DNA from: Massariosphaeria phaeospora
Taxonomy: Eukaryota > Ascomycota > Dothideomycetes > Pleosporales
Reading direction: 5' to 3'
DNA length: 64,000 nt
NCBI GenBank assembly: GCA_011032825.1
Contig: JAADJZ010000004.1
Location: 1,302,001 to 1,366,000, forward strand
The position numbers and the translations under genes were made by a program. The notes beneath the pieces are model-generated. The model had not been told where the DNA came from. It saw only the letters and a program-made list of their open reading frames with translations, and ran no database searches. Each line of letters starts with the position of its first letter. The stretch's first letter is position 1. Below, in pieces: positions 42,304 to 53,534 of the stretch.

Positions 42304-42691
42304 ATTGAGATGGGAAACGGGGCATGATTCAAGTTCTGTTCATGCAGCATATTCAGGTGAGCTGAGTTCTAGCATTGGAAATAGTGAGGCCAGACAGCGA
42401 TGACTTATATGGCGGCGGTACAGGGGTACATAACGTCTGGAGAAGGCGTGCGTCCGAGCAGGCGGTGGGGAGTGCGCGCAAACGGTCCTGGTTCCTGACT
42501 GTTGACTGTGTGTCTAAATGCACAGGGACCTACGCACCCCTACCTACTCACCTGTACGCCGATGGTCCACGGGCGGGTGCGTGCGGTAGCAGCCCAGGCT
42601 GCGCCGGGAAAGGATGTAGTAGGCCATGCTTGGTGAATTGTGCGGACGAGAGGTGCGCTCCGAGGCCCGTATCCGCTGCCCGCCTGGAGAC

Positions 42692-42731
42692 ACACCTGGC
42701 TACTGTTCACTACACCTGGGCACTGTTCACT
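42692..42731. repeat. Two 20-bp tandem repeats
   Basis: acacctggctactgttcact (42692-42711) is followed by acacctgggcactgttcact (42712-42731); two mismatches. Confidence 0.85.
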
Positions 42732-42736
42732 GTTCG

Positions 42737-42774
42737 CTGACGTGGAGGTATCGTGCTGACGTGGAGGTATCGTG
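42737..42774. repeat. Two perfect 19-bp tandem repeats
   Basis: The unit ctgacgtggaggtatcgtg occurs at 42737-42755 and 42756-42774, five bases after the preceding 20-bp pair. Confidence 0.93.
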
Positions 42775-43620
42775 CTAACGTCACGCCCGTCATCAGAGGC
42801 CGCCGCTCTGTTCCCGACAACCGACCTGCCCAGGTGGCGACCTCGCCTCAAGGCCCGTGCCCGCTACCCGCCCGGCGCCAACACGATCTGCCCGCACAAC
42901 ATGTCCTTCGCCCTAACGAATGGGCGTGCATGGTTGACGAATTGACTAACCCGACCATCTGATATTGACCACTCAGCTGCTTGCGCCCCTCCGTAGGTGG
43001 CACGGTAGACAAAGAAAATCTACGTTTTACGGTACCTTGAAACACAAAGACCGGATGGCATACGCTCAGACTGACACTTTCGTCTTGGACGTCGGCAGCG
43101 AGCGTGAACTGCAGGGGCTGTCAGACCCACCAGGTCCAAGCGCTACGAGCCTGGGTGGCACGGTAAAGGACCATTCTGGGGGAGGCAACGACAAGCCATG
43201 GGGCAAGGCATGAAACATGGCCGGCCAATTGGTCGTCTAACGGCAAGCGTGCATAGCCACTAGAACGGGGCAGACGGGCATCACGAGGACGCAGATTCAA
43301 GCGGGTTGTTGGGCGAGCCGCGAGGCGGGAGGAGCTGGATGCGGGCTGGCGAGCGGAGAATTGGGACGGAGGTAGGTAGGTAGTTGGGGGTCTGGCTGGG
43401 GTGGTGCTCTGGGCGCGTGATGTGAGTGGCTGACGGCGCAAAATGAGCGTTGCGGCTTACTTTGTGGTCGAGGGCACGGCTGCTGGTGGATGCAGTGGAG
43501 GTGGGCTGGCGATGAGTTGTTCGGCTAATTTGGGCTCGAGCCCATGGCTAGGATCTGGCGGTGGATGCGGGCTGACTAGGACTCTTCCATCTTACAACAC
43601 TACTCGGCATCTCCTATTGT

Positions 43621-43677
43621 CAGTCCCAGATCCTGTTGTCAGTCCCAGATCCTGTTGTCAGTCCCAGATCCTGTTGT
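43621..43677. repeat. Three perfect 19-bp tandem repeats
   Basis: The unit cagtcccagatcctgttgt occurs at 43621-43639, 43640-43658 and 43659-43677, followed by a partial fourth unit (cagtccca) and preceded by a degenerate end (ctcctattgt). Confidence 0.95.
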
Positions 43678-43939
43678 CAGTCCCAGGATCTGCTACTTAC
43701 GACTTTGAATGAGCACCTGCATACTCCACACCATCCTACAAACCTTTTGGAGCACTGCCAACCATGTCAGCCCCGAAGGCCCCGATCCGAAGTACACAAG
43801 ACCATATGGGGATATCATGTATTCTTCATTCGCATAGCTGTTTTTCGTATCCTCATGACCCGCTCATAAACTTTTCCCGTAGATCTCCTAAGATATTGGG
43901 AGTTCCCACGCCGCCCCACCAGCCCAGCCCAGCACAACC

Positions 43940-45559
43940 TTAATCCTTATCCAGCCTAACCGCAGGCTGTGCCTTGATCCAATTCAAATCGCACTTATGC
44001 CCCAGCAGCTCCCTGATATTGCTCACGCCATACTTCATCATCGTCGGTCGCTCCAGCGACAACCCAAAGCCATACACGCGCATATCCTTCGGCAAGCCCA
44101 TGGGCTCCAGCATCTCGGGCCTGAACATGCCCGAGTTTCCGATTTCCAGCCACCTGTTCAGGCCTTTGTGGAAGCCGAAGATCTCCATCGACGGTTCGGT
44201 GTATGGGTTGTATGCGGGTTTGAAGCGTAGATTCTCGAGGCCCATCTTCGCGAAGAAGTCTTCGAGGAAGCGCATTAGGCCGCCGAGCGTGAGGCCAAAG
44301 TCGGCGATGACGCCTTCGATTTGGTGGAACTCGGCTAGATGGGTTGCGTCGACGGTTTCGTTGCGGAAGACTCGGTCGATGGAGAAGTAGCGGGCAGGTC
44401 GGGGATCTTCGGAAAGGCGGTGGAGAACCCAGGTCGAGACTGCTGTTGTATGTGTTCGCAGGACAAGCCGTAGAGACTCGTCTTCGGACCAAGGGTACCG
44501 GTAACCTCTTGAGCCGAAACCGCCCTCTTGGTGGACTTCTTTGATGTTCTTCCAGTACTGCTCGTAGTCGCGCGGCTTTGTTTGCTCACTCTGCTTATCG
44601 GGGCTTGCGAAGAGTCGTCTTGAGCCAGCCTCCATGGCACTCAGGGTAGCCTCGGTGTCCGGGTCGGCGCGTGGTTTGTCTGCTTTTGGTGGGTCTGAGA
44701 TGAAGAAAGTGTCCTGCATATCGCGGGCCGGGTGTTGTTGGGGAACGAAGAGGGCATCGAAGTTCCAGAAGCCTGAGTCGACGAAGTGGCTAGTTGGCAT
44801 CTCCACGAAGCCCTGACTGAAGAAGATGTTGCGGAATTCCTGGCGGACCTTCATCAGCGGATGCAGAGCGCCAGCATCTTGTGATGCACCAAGCGCGTTG
44901 AAATTGTAGGGCTTGAAGTTCGCGCTTTCCCAAGCACCACTCGCGATCATCTCTGCTGTCAGATCGGTGACTTCGACTGGGATTTCCTTTGCGTATTTGG
45001 GTCCTTTGCTGACAGTATACGTTATGACTTTTCCGACAGTGACGAGTTTCCGTTTCTTTAGATCGTTGAGCACTTTCGCATCTGACAGTGTTTTGGTTTC
45101 TTGAATTCCCCTCAGCAGCTCTCTCGTGCTGTCTTTGACCTCGTCCGCGACCAGTACTAACGAATCGCCATCTTTCTTTACCCACTTGTTCTTGAAGGCG
45201 TTCCCTTGTCCCACTTTCGCCGTATCTGTACCAACTATCTTCGGTAGCTCCTTGATCGGGATCTTTCCTGCCTGACGGACGGCGTCCCACACCTTGTACT
45301 CATGACTTCCTTCTGCCACGATTGACTCCGCCTCTGGGGTGAGTATTGCCTGTTCCGAGTCGTGACTCTGGTATTCGACCATAGACCGGCTCGCTAGCCT
45401 GTCGAGGGCCGCCTTGATTTCGGCTTGCGAGATTGCGGGGAAGTCATCGGAGCTTTGCAGCGTGGGTTTCGTGTCGAGGAGGTCGAGGATCTCTTGAGTG
45501 AGGTTGCGGTCTTGAGACTCGAGCGGGACAGGCACGGGGCCCCGCGTTCCTCCAGCCAT
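43940..45559 (-). CDS. FRS2: Phenylalanyl-tRNA synthetase alpha subunit, cytosolic
   Basis: Charges tRNA-Phe as part of the alpha2-beta2 cytosolic enzyme. A 539-aa single exon, slightly longer than the usual 500 or so. The N-terminal half (to about residue 200) has the winged-helix tRNA-binding modules (ILDLLDTKPTL, HEYKVWDAVRQAG). The class II catalytic core follows: HPLMKVRQEFRNIFFSQGF (motif 1), FRNETVDATHLAEFHQIEG (motif 2) and GFGLSLERPTMMKYG (motif 3, with the ATP-binding Arg). A possible 5'-leader intron (GTAAGT near 45630, CAG near 45595, minus strand) lies before the ATG. No defects seen. Confidence 0.95.
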   Translation of the reverse strand: MAGGTRGPVPVPLESQDRNLTQEILDLLDTKPTLQSSDDFPAISQAEIKAALDRLASRSMVEYQSHDSEQAILTPEAESIVAEGSHEYKVWDAVRQAGKIPIKELPKIVGTDTAKVGQGNAFKNKWVKKDGDSLVLVADEVKDSTRELLRGIQETKTLSDAKVLNDLKKRKLVTVGKVITYTVSKGPKYAKEIPVEVTDLTAEMIASGAWESANFKPYNFNALGASQDAGALHPLMKVRQEFRNIFFSQGFVEMPTSHFVDSGFWNFDALFVPQQHPARDMQDTFFISDPPKADKPRADPDTEATLSAMEAGSRRLFASPDKQSEQTKPRDYEQYWKNIKEVHQEGGFGSRGYRYPWSEDESLRLVLRTHTTAVSTWVLHRLSEDPRPARYFSIDRVFRNETVDATHLAEFHQIEGVIADFGLTLGGLMRFLEDFFAKMGLENLRFKPAYNPYTEPSMEIFGFHKGLNRWLEIGNSGMFRPEMLEPMGLPKDMRVYGFGLSLERPTMMKYGVSNIRELLGHKCDLNWIKAQPAVRLDKD

Positions 45560-46135
45560 GGTTGCAGTGGTTTTGCAGAATCGATTCTGGAGTGGGATGA
45601 CTCTGGCTGGTGACTCGAAATGCCAAACTTACGCGCCGGAGATTTCCCGGGCGTGGGGTAGGCGTGCCAAGAGAAGACACATTTCTATTGGCTGATGAGA
45701 ACTTACCTGCGAGAGAGGTGCGTGCAAACTAATTACACCACAGAATCGGTAGCCGATAGTCAGTGGCAGATTCATCTCGCTGCGGTAGTATCTACCCCCT
45801 GATCACGATGAAAGATTGCACCGAGTATGACGAAAAGATTTACCTAGTTCCGTAGACTCGATATCACAATAGAGGATTAAGTGGCGAAGATCTCATCACA
45901 AGTAGTAGAAAAGACCTGTGAGAACATAGTATTTCTTGTATGCAAAGTCCTTGCCGTGTAGTTCCACATGCTATATCCATTGTAAAAGCGTTGCTTTTAC
46001 CCACCCGCCCCCTTTACCATATCTCTCGCACCCAAAACACAACATGTACAGCACCAATTCGATCCGATCCAACTTGATCCCAAACCTAGGCGACCTCTGG
46101 CGACCTCAACCCGCAACTCCAAGCAGGCCCTGAAC

Positions 46136-46672
46136 CTAAACCTCCGAGGGAGTTGCCGATGGAAAGACAGATTCCACTGGATCCGGTTGCGTACCACCCG
46201 ACATGACGATACACTGGATACCGAGGAAAGGCGTTAGGTTATCTTCGCGATCGCGTTTCGATCCGTCGGGTTGGTTTGGCGACAGGCCATTTCCGTTGAC
46301 GCCTGTGTTCACTGCGGAACTACATCCAGTGTCGCTATATTGGTCGGGAACCGTCAGCTACTCGTTCCGCATATCGATATACGCTGACTGGAAGGCCTTG
46401 AATGGGTAGATTGCCATTACGTACCTGTAGAAGCTGCAGAGGGCATTGGTGTTGACACCCCATTGGATCGCAGTGCCTGCTGAAGCCAGAGGGGTGCAAG
46501 CGCCGTTGGCTTGGATGAAGGCGATCTCTTGGGCAGATTCGCCGAGGACTTTGGCTACGAGCAGGCCATCTTGACGGCGGACGGGAGTGGGGACAGTGTT
46601 GGCTCCAGCGTCGGTAGGGAGAGCGGTGGTGAGGGTTGCAAGGGCAACGACGAGAAGGTCTTTGATTTGCAT
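46136..46672 (-). CDS. Small secreted cysteine-containing protein
   Basis: Two exons (46672-46425 and 46334-46136) join in phase to 148 aa. Residues 1-19 are a clear signal peptide (KDLLVVALATLTTALPT). The mature protein is Gly/Ser/Pro-rich and holds four Cys (GACTPL, ALCSFY, DTGCSS, GIQCIV), an even number that could form two disulfides. The intron (GTACGT...ATATAG, 90 nt) is required: unspliced reading stops early, and the splice creates the CSFYSDTGCS segment. A VRRQ site near residue 32 could be a Kex2-type cleavage site. This is the size and type of fungal small secreted proteins, some of which act on host cells; no family was recognised. Confidence 0.75.
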
Positions 46673-47884
46673 AATGAAGAAGAGATTGAATGAGCGTGAT
46701 ATAGCTTTTCTAGGCTAGGGAAAAGAAGATGCAAGTTGTTAAGAGAAGTGGAGTACAGAAGCAAGTAACAAGAACTGTGGATTGAATATAATGTTATATA
46801 GATGCGAGATGTTACGTACTAGAGAAGATAGAGAGAATCGAGCGATAATCTCCGGAGGATTCATTCGGTAGCAGGGTGTAAGTTGCAGTATCCCGATGGT
46901 ACTCCGTGCTTCGCCACCCACCACCTCAAGGCTGGTATGGCGCTTACAAGTGCTCCAGGTGCTCTGCACCCTTCATTGACGCCTTGCTTACCAATTGCTG
47001 TTAATCGCAGCCCAATCACGCGTCTTGTTGTCGTTCATGGAAGCAAACCGATCCTGCTAGAGATGTTTTCGCGGGCTCATAGCGAGGAGGGCTGCTCGAA
47101 TTCTTGCTGTTGAACGCTCGTTCAGAATCCCCGATGCCAACTATGATAAATTTCCCGATTCATTTCCAGACGGAGATGCATCGATTGTAAGTTGTTCTTG
47201 ATATAGAATGTTGTTACTAAGACGGCTCGCTCGGGGAGTAAAGTAAGAGATGAGCCCTACCCGAGCGCTAAACCGTCCGGTTACCTAAACGACACAGCCG
47301 CTAAGCCGCTCCAGGATTAGCAAATAGCCCCAGCCTTATGAATACCTGCTTTCTCGCGCGAGTATGTATATAGCCATCAACACCAAGGCATATTTTACCC
47401 CGTACTCCGTTCAAGATCGATCGCGCATGTTGCTCCGCACAGCCTACGGAGTACCTGCATCTGATATTCCCCGTGGCGAAGTCCTTTTCAAAGCTCGTTA
47501 AATGCTACGTAGCCGATTTGGGCAACCAGCTCGCGGAACCCTTTATATTTCGGGAAGAAGAGAGGCAATGGTCTCTAAAAGGGGTGAGTATACTAGGCGC
47601 AGTGTTCTTCATTACGAAGATAGTATCAAATATTGGAACAGTTTGAGATTGATGTGTCAACCTGGAGAAAAGGTGGCCAGTAATTGCTGTTACGTATCCA
47701 GGGTTAGTAACGACTGTTGTAGCTATGAATCGTAGGATAGGATTCGAATCGTGGCACAAGCGGCTTGTACATGAAGTGCCTGATGAAGTGAGATCGCCTA
47801 TGCAGAACCGAATATCATGCTCACTGAGTGCCCTCATATCTTCTACGTGGTTTCACTTTGCAGACACGCCAACTGCTCCTTTCT
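46673..47884. other. Intergenic, no supported gene
   Basis: 1.2 kb of promoter DNA for the small secreted protein gene plus the 3' flank of the PLP-enzyme gene. No motif-bearing frame, RNA gene or repeat was recognised. Confidence 0.5.
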
Positions 47885-49216
47885 CTATACGGCCCCATCA
47901 GCAACACCCTGTGCTCCATCCCCACCCATCTGCACATCAACCTTCACTCTATCCGAATCGCCCGCCTTTTCACCTCCCTCCGCCAACGCCCGGAACGCCT
48001 GCAAGAAGTCTGCTTTCAAATCTTCCCAGTTCTCGACTCCTACACTGACCCTCAGCAACCGCTCGTCCACATCCGAATCCGACATCCTGCGCCACTCGAT
48101 CAGGCTCTCAACGCCGCCTAAGCTCGTCGCATGGTGGAATAGTTTCAGGTGCGAGGGCAGGTTGCGGGCTTGCTCCGTGAAGTGCGTGTAGATGGCGAAA
48201 ACGGGGCCGAAGCCGTTCGGCATTTGTTTCTTGAGCCAGGGGAAATCGGCGGTCTGGAGAGACGCGTGGGCGACTTGCGCGACGATGTTTTTGACGGCCT
48301 GGCTGTCTTCACCGTTGCCGTTCAGCGCGTCGCTGAACCAGGACGCAAGGTTCGTTGCGTTTGAGGATTGGCGCTGCACGCGGAGTTCAAGAGTGCGTAG
48401 ACTGCGGACGCCGAGCCAACCCTCTAAGCTGCCGAGTACAGCGCCGAGGAAGATACGTTCTGAGCGCAGGACGCTGGCACGTTGGAGGCCATCTGATCCT
48501 TTCGCGGTAGCGAGGATACCGCATAGCATGTCGCTATGGCCGCCGATGTACTTCGTTCCGGAGTGCATTACGATATCTGCGCCCCACGCAAATGGGTCTT
48601 GGAGACCCGGCGGCGCGAACGTAGCATCAACGCTTAGCAGTGCTCCTCTCTTGTGAGCACGGTCTGCATACTTTTGGATCTCAAATGCTTCGCCTGTAGG
48701 GTTTAACGGCGTCTCAAGGTGCACGACGTCTCCTTTTCCGAGACCGGCTGAATCCCAGGCTGCGTCATCAGCATGCAGATCTACAGTCTTGAGACCATGC
48801 AGCTTTTTATGTAGGTCGAGAACTCCATGACAGCCATGGTAACCTCCGGAGATGGCAACGATCTTGGGGACTGTGTTGACGATGAGTGCGTGGAAGGCAC
48901 TCAGACCGCTGGAGTAGCTGACGACGTGGTTACTGAGTTGCTCAAGCTCGTTCTCTCCAGTGCCGGGATAAAGCAAAGGGGTGAGGATAGTTTCAAGCCG
49001 GTTGATGTTGGCGGAGGCGAGGCGGGAGTAGACGAGTGGTGTTTGCAGGTCCACGAACTCGCCTTCTACAGGTACAGGTTGGAGGGCCTCGGCATCACGA
49101 GGGTAGCGGAAGGTAGTAGACGTATGTATGGGTGGAGCAACATCAGTGAGCAGGTTTATCCGATCATCGGCGTGGATGGCGTGGGTGGCGGGAGAGAGCG
49201 AGGTCGGGGGAGACAT
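47885..49216 (-). CDS. Cys/Met-metabolism PLP-dependent enzyme (cystathionine gamma-synthase/lyase superfamily)
   Basis: A 443-aa single exon. The start at 49216 (MSPPTSLSPATHAIHADD) puts the conserved THAIHAD segment at the normal distance; an upstream in-frame ATG would only add a hydrophobic stretch. Family marks: PPIHTSTTFRYP, VYSRLASANINRLE, SSGLSAFHAL (PLP phosphate region), SGGYHGCHG, ETPLNPTGE, SVDATFAPP (the PLP-contacting Asp) and SGTKYIGGHSD, whose Lys forms the Schiff base. Such enzymes interconvert cysteine, cystathionine, homocysteine and related sulfur amino acids in the cytosol. The subtype is not clear: relatives normally read YSR.xNPT, and here NPT is replaced by SAN. The C terminus is Gly- and Asp-rich and probably disordered. 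Confidence 0.88.
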   Translation of the reverse strand: MSPPTSLSPATHAIHADDRINLLTDVAPPIHTSTTFRYPRDAEALQPVPVEGEFVDLQTPLVYSRLASANINRLETILTPLLYPGTGENELEQLSNHVVSYSSGLSAFHALIVNTVPKIVAISGGYHGCHGVLDLHKKLHGLKTVDLHADDAAWDSAGLGKGDVVHLETPLNPTGEAFEIQKYADRAHKRGALLSVDATFAPPGLQDPFAWGADIVMHSGTKYIGGHSDMLCGILATAKGSDGLQRASVLRSERIFLGAVLGSLEGWLGVRSLRTLELRVQRQSSNATNLASWFSDALNGNGEDSQAVKNIVAQVAHASLQTADFPWLKKQMPNGFGPVFAIYTHFTEQARNLPSHLKLFHHATSLGGVESLIEWRRMSDSDVDERLLRVSVGVENWEDLKADFLQAFRALAEGGEKAGDSDRVKVDVQMGGDGAQGVADGAV

Positions 49217-49847
49217 GCTGGTGGAGAAGTCAAGGAAAAGAGAGACTACAAGAAGAAATAAGAGGCGGTGCGAATTTGGGACTTGATATACTCGTTCGAG
49301 GTCGCTAAACAAGAGGAGATGTAAAGTCCACGCCCTGTGGAAGTCATGACGCTAGGGCCCCGGTAAGGCGTGCTGTGAGGTAGCACAAGGGAGCCACACC
49401 ACATTACGATGCTAGGCAGTCGAGCACCCGGAATGATTGCCCGATCGAGCGGGCTCGTATCGTTCTGCCCGGTTTGGCTGGCCCAGGTTGAGTCTGCCGT
49501 CGAGGTGTCGTCGGTGCGGGCAGCGCCGGCAATGACGATCGCAGATTTGCTAGTGCGGGGTATCCAGGATTGTTGAGCTGACCGAAGGTGGGGTGAAGGC
49601 TGCCCCTCCTCGACGAAAATTCTGCGCGCGCATTGCGACAGGCGGGCGCACACCTTGCACTGGGTGAAATCAAGAATCACACATATGCATGCAAAGCGCA
49701 GTCAGTAGCACTAACTCAGTTTGGCATTGTCGCTAGTGGTAGGGAGGCCCAACTTGTGTGAGGACCGTGTGCTCGGTTGAGAGCTGCAAGTGCACCACAA
49801 AACCGTTTCCTTCGCAATTGCCTATCCGTACATGCCCAGTGCATGGT
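49217..49847. other. Intergenic, no supported gene
   Basis: Short region between two minus-strand genes: promoter of the PLP enzyme and 3' flank of the cyclophilin gene. Nothing else recognised. Confidence 0.5.
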
Positions 49848-50765
49848 CTAAGCCTGGCCCGAGGCCGCGATGACCGGCGGGTTCTGGTACTTGATAGAAC
49901 CGGAGCTGGTGCCGCAGGCCTCGATGGCCTTGACGATGCGGTACGACTCAACGTCACCGTCGGGCACCTGCCCGAAGACGACGTGCTTGCCATCGAGCCA
50001 CGAGGTAACCACGGTGGTGACAAAGAACTGGGAGCCGTTGCTGTCGTGCGTCAGCTGCAGCCGTCAGGAACCACTGCGGGAGCACTTACGTGTTGGGGCC
50101 AGCGTTGGCCATGGAGAGGAGGAAGGGCTTGGTGTGCTTCAACTTGAAGTTCTCGTCACCAAACTTCTCGCCGTAGATGGACTTGCCACCGGTGCCCTGT
50201 AGCCTGTTAGCTAACAGCCTTGTCTGGTGTGTCGCTGAGCGAGTGAGGCGGGGCACTGACATTGCCACGGGTGAAGTCACCGCCCTGGAGCATGAACTGG
50301 GGGATGACACGGTGGAACTTGGAGCCAGAGTAGCCGAAGCCCTTCTCGCCAGTGCAAAGGGCACGGAAGTTCTCAGCGGTCTTGGGGACGGTGTCGTCGA
50401 AGAGCTCGAAGTTGATGCGGCCGGACTGGTCTGGAGGAGCAGGGGCGTTAGCGATTGAGCATACGGGGCTACCATGATGGAGAGCTGATGGAAGTGCCTG
50501 TCACTGCGATGCAGCGATGGGCTGAGGGCAACGGAGGGGTCTTTGGCAGCTTACCCTTGACGGCGCCCGTCGAGGTGACGTTGCCCTTGGAGTCAACCTG
50601 GACCTCGGGGCCGGTCCAGGTGCAGTCGAAGTATACTTTGATCGTCATGTTGGCTGCTGATGGGGTGAAGAAGCGCTTGTTGAGGGGAGCTCGGAGTGTG
50701 GTGTTGGAAGCAGAGCGGAAGGTCGAGGAGAAGCGGGCAGAAGAAGACTTTAGGTGGGGCAACAT
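49848..50765 (-). CDS. Cyclophilin A-type peptidyl-prolyl isomerase, probable mitochondrial and cytosolic forms
   Basis: Four exons (50765-50555, 50430-50261, 50196-50090, 50040-49848) join in phase to 226 aa. The catalytic domain is complete: [16 protein letters not shown] (catalytic Arg), [40 protein letters not shown] 39-residue leader before the internal Met at 50648 is rich in Ser, Arg and Lys without acidic residues ([22 protein letters not shown]), a typical mitochondrial presequence. From Met 40 on, the protein is a standard cytosolic cyclophilin, so two forms from one gene are likely, as is known for Neurospora cyclophilin. It speeds proline isomerisation in protein folding and is the kind of target bound by cyclosporin. 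Confidence 0.93.
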
Positions 50766-51753
50766 GGCGGGGTGGGCTGCGAGAGTTAGCGCCGGATCCC
50801 TCTTCCAACATGGCGTCAGACGCAGCCCGTGGCCGTGAATGAAGGCCGCGCCGACCTTGCCTGCCGCCCATCGCTGCGCCTACGCGCATGCAGCGCGCAT
50901 CCCGATGGCTGGCTGGCAGAGCCGGGGGCCGGATTGGACGCTCTCTTACCTGCGACGGAGCCTGGAAGCTTGAATTGCTAATAATGTACAGCAGGCGGCG
51001 CGCACAAGGGAGGGTGATACGGGCGCGCGCTCGGGGGTGGGGAGGGGGGAGCAGTTGGGTAGCGATGCGAGACAATATGCAAAGGAGATGGCTATGATAC
51101 AAGTGGCGAGATGGAGCAATGCCGCGCTACAGTCGAAGGCAATGGAATTGATGCGGGAGCGAGAGGCCTTGCTGGAAAAATTGAGACTGAGCTCTGAGCT
51201 CGACCTCCTCGGGCGTCGTTGCGCTAGACCGTCTAGGCGAATCCACGGGCTGCTCTGCTCGACGGCGCTGATGTCACCACCACTCAGTGCAGGAAAATGA
51301 GCTGGAAACATTCGCTGTTTCCGAGTAGCCCCAGAACGATGAATACGGTGTCGAGTCTCACAGATTGTTCCCCACGCACTGGTGTGGAAGACTGATAGAA
51401 TAGAGGAAAGGATGACCCGCAACTGGGCTCTGATTGGTCAGGATATCATCCCAAGTCACGTGCTACTACACATGCCCAGGTGGAACTGAAGGCCATCCTC
51501 TTTGTGAATAGAAAATGCTTTGGAACTGTCGTGAGCCTGTGGCTCAGATACCTACTAGCTCTAACTCTCGCAGCATACGAGTGAGATACCGATACCCACC
51601 TGCGTCTCGGTAGGGGGCCAGGGCAGCTGTTCCAACCCGGGATCGCCGCGGGCAATAATAAGCTGCCACGGCTGCCACTGCCACTCAACACCAACACCAC
51701 GCCTGGGCGCACGACACCACGACCACAACACCACGCCCCAGCAAGCCGCCACA
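50766..51753. other. Divergent upstream region
   Basis: About 1 kb between the cyclophilin (-) and epsin (+) starts, so it carries both promoters. Overlapping frames on both strands are compositional. No separate gene supported. Confidence 0.55.
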
Positions 51754-53534
51754 ATGGACTTCTCGAGCATCAAAGACCAAGTGAGCAATCTCACGCTCTA
51801 CGACCTCAAGGCCGGCGTGCGAAAGGTCCAGAATGGTACGCATGCAGCATCCGCGCGGTCGTGCAGTTGCTAACACACCAGGGCAGCGGTGATGAACTAC
51901 ACAGAGATGGAGGCGAAGGTGCGGGAAGCAACTAACAATGAGCCATGGGGTTAGTGAGACTAGTCTCATGGTCGACAGACTGCTGAACAGCTCCAGGCGC
52001 GTCCTCGACTACGATGCAGGAAATCGCCAATAGCACATTTAATTAGTGGGTTCACCTCCACCTGGCTGTCGAAGCTTTCACTGACTTGGGTAGCCAATTA
52101 CTGAATGAGATCATGCCCATGCTCTACAAGCGCTTCACAGAAAAGGCCGCTGAAGAGTGGAGGCAGATTTACAAGGTACAGCGGCCCTTGGCAGCGGATT
52201 GTCCACTCTAATATCTCTAGGCCCTCCAACTGCTCGAATTCCTCATCAAGAATGGCTCCGAACGAGTCATCGACGATGCGCGCTCCCACGTCTCGCTCCT
52301 CAAAATGCTGCGGCAGTTCCATTTCATTGACCAAAACGGCAAAGACCAGGGCATCAACGTGCGGAACCGGGCCAAAGAACTTGCGGAGCTTCTCGGCGAC
52401 GTCGAAAAAATACGTTCAGAGCGCAAGAAAGCACGGTCAAACCGGAACAAGTTCGGTGGCGTGGAGGGTGGAATGGGCATGGGCGGCTTCTCCGGCAGCG
52501 GAGGCTTCTCAGGCGGGAGCGGCAGTGGCGGTGGCAGTGGCAGCAGATACGGAGGGTTTGGAAGCGAATCCGCCGACTACGGAGGCGGCTATAATGGAGC
52601 TGTTTATGGAGATGGTGGCGGCTTCGGCGGAAACGAATCTGGTTTCTCGGACACGCAGGCTCGCCGGGATCGTTTCGAAGAGTACGACGAGTACGACGAG
52701 GGTGCAGACTCGGGCACTCCACGGCGTAAGGATCCTGCTCCAGCCCCAACTCACGTCAAGAGGGAGCCCAAGAAACCGGAACCGAAAGCGAAGGCCCCGG
52801 AGCCTGTAGTCGACCTGCTTGCGTTCGACGACGAACCCGCACCAGCTGCTTCTTCAACAGGAAAGCAGCCCGTAGCCGCCGGGGACGATTTCGGGGACGA
52901 CGATGATTTTGACGACTTCCAGTCGGCCGCTCCTCCCGCGCCAGTAATGTCGTCTGCGAAGCAACCTATTGCACCGTTCATTGCACCGCCCAATTCAACA
53001 TCCACGATCACTTCATCTACCCAATTCGCAGCGCCTCAACCCCACTCTGCCGCCCAGAACAACAATCTTAACGATTTGTTCTCGACTGTGTCACCACCCC
53101 CTAGCAATACCTTTGCTGCTCCGCCAATGTCTGCACCAGTCACAGCGCCATCGAACTTGACCCAACCTCAGCGCGGGCCGTCTGGTTACGCTCCGTCTGG
53201 GCCGAATTATTTCACCTCCGTACCCATTGGCTTGGGCCCAGCTCAGTCTGCAGGATCTACGCCATCCAACATGTCTCAATCAATTGGCGGCAACAAGCTA
53301 GGTTCTGGAGCCCCCAAGAAAGCCGGAGGCGATGCTTTCGCCTCTCTGCTCTCTGGCGCGGCCCCGAAGAAAAGCACCACCCCGTCGCAGAAGGTCACGA
53401 TGGCAGATATGGCAAAGCAGAAAACGAGTCAAGGCCTCTGGGGGGCTCCGGCATCTGGTTCCAGCACTCCAGCTACGCCTGCGCAAGGGTCGGGAGCCAA
53501 GCCTGGTGGAGCGTTGGGTGATTTGCTTGGGTAA
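51754..53534 (+). CDS. Epsin, Ent3-like clathrin adaptor
   Basis: Exons 51754-51835, 51887-51949, 51997-52045, 52094-52175 and 52221-53534 join in phase to 529 aa. Residues 1-150 are an ENTH domain that binds phosphoinositides (VRKVQNAVMNYTEMEAKV, ATNNEPWG, YKRFTEKAAEEWRQIYKALQ in parts, LLEFLIKNGSERV, HVSLLKML). A Gly-rich linker and disordered tail follow. The tail has acidic-Phe motifs (DLLAFDDE, DDDFDDFQ, LNDLF) that in Ent3/EpsinR bind gamma-ear adaptors (AP-1/GGA), rather than the NPF/UIM set of endocytic epsins; I saw no UIM. It likely acts in trafficking between trans-Golgi and endosomes. The 5' part is cut by four small introns, each verified by phase. Confidence 0.92.

Larger units (their letters stand above)
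42304..43939. other. Intergenic with three minisatellite-like repeats
   Basis: 1.6 kb upstream of the receptor-like gene and downstream of FRS2. It holds three short tandem arrays, listed separately. The GC-rich overlapping frames have no family motif. Confidence 0.55.
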
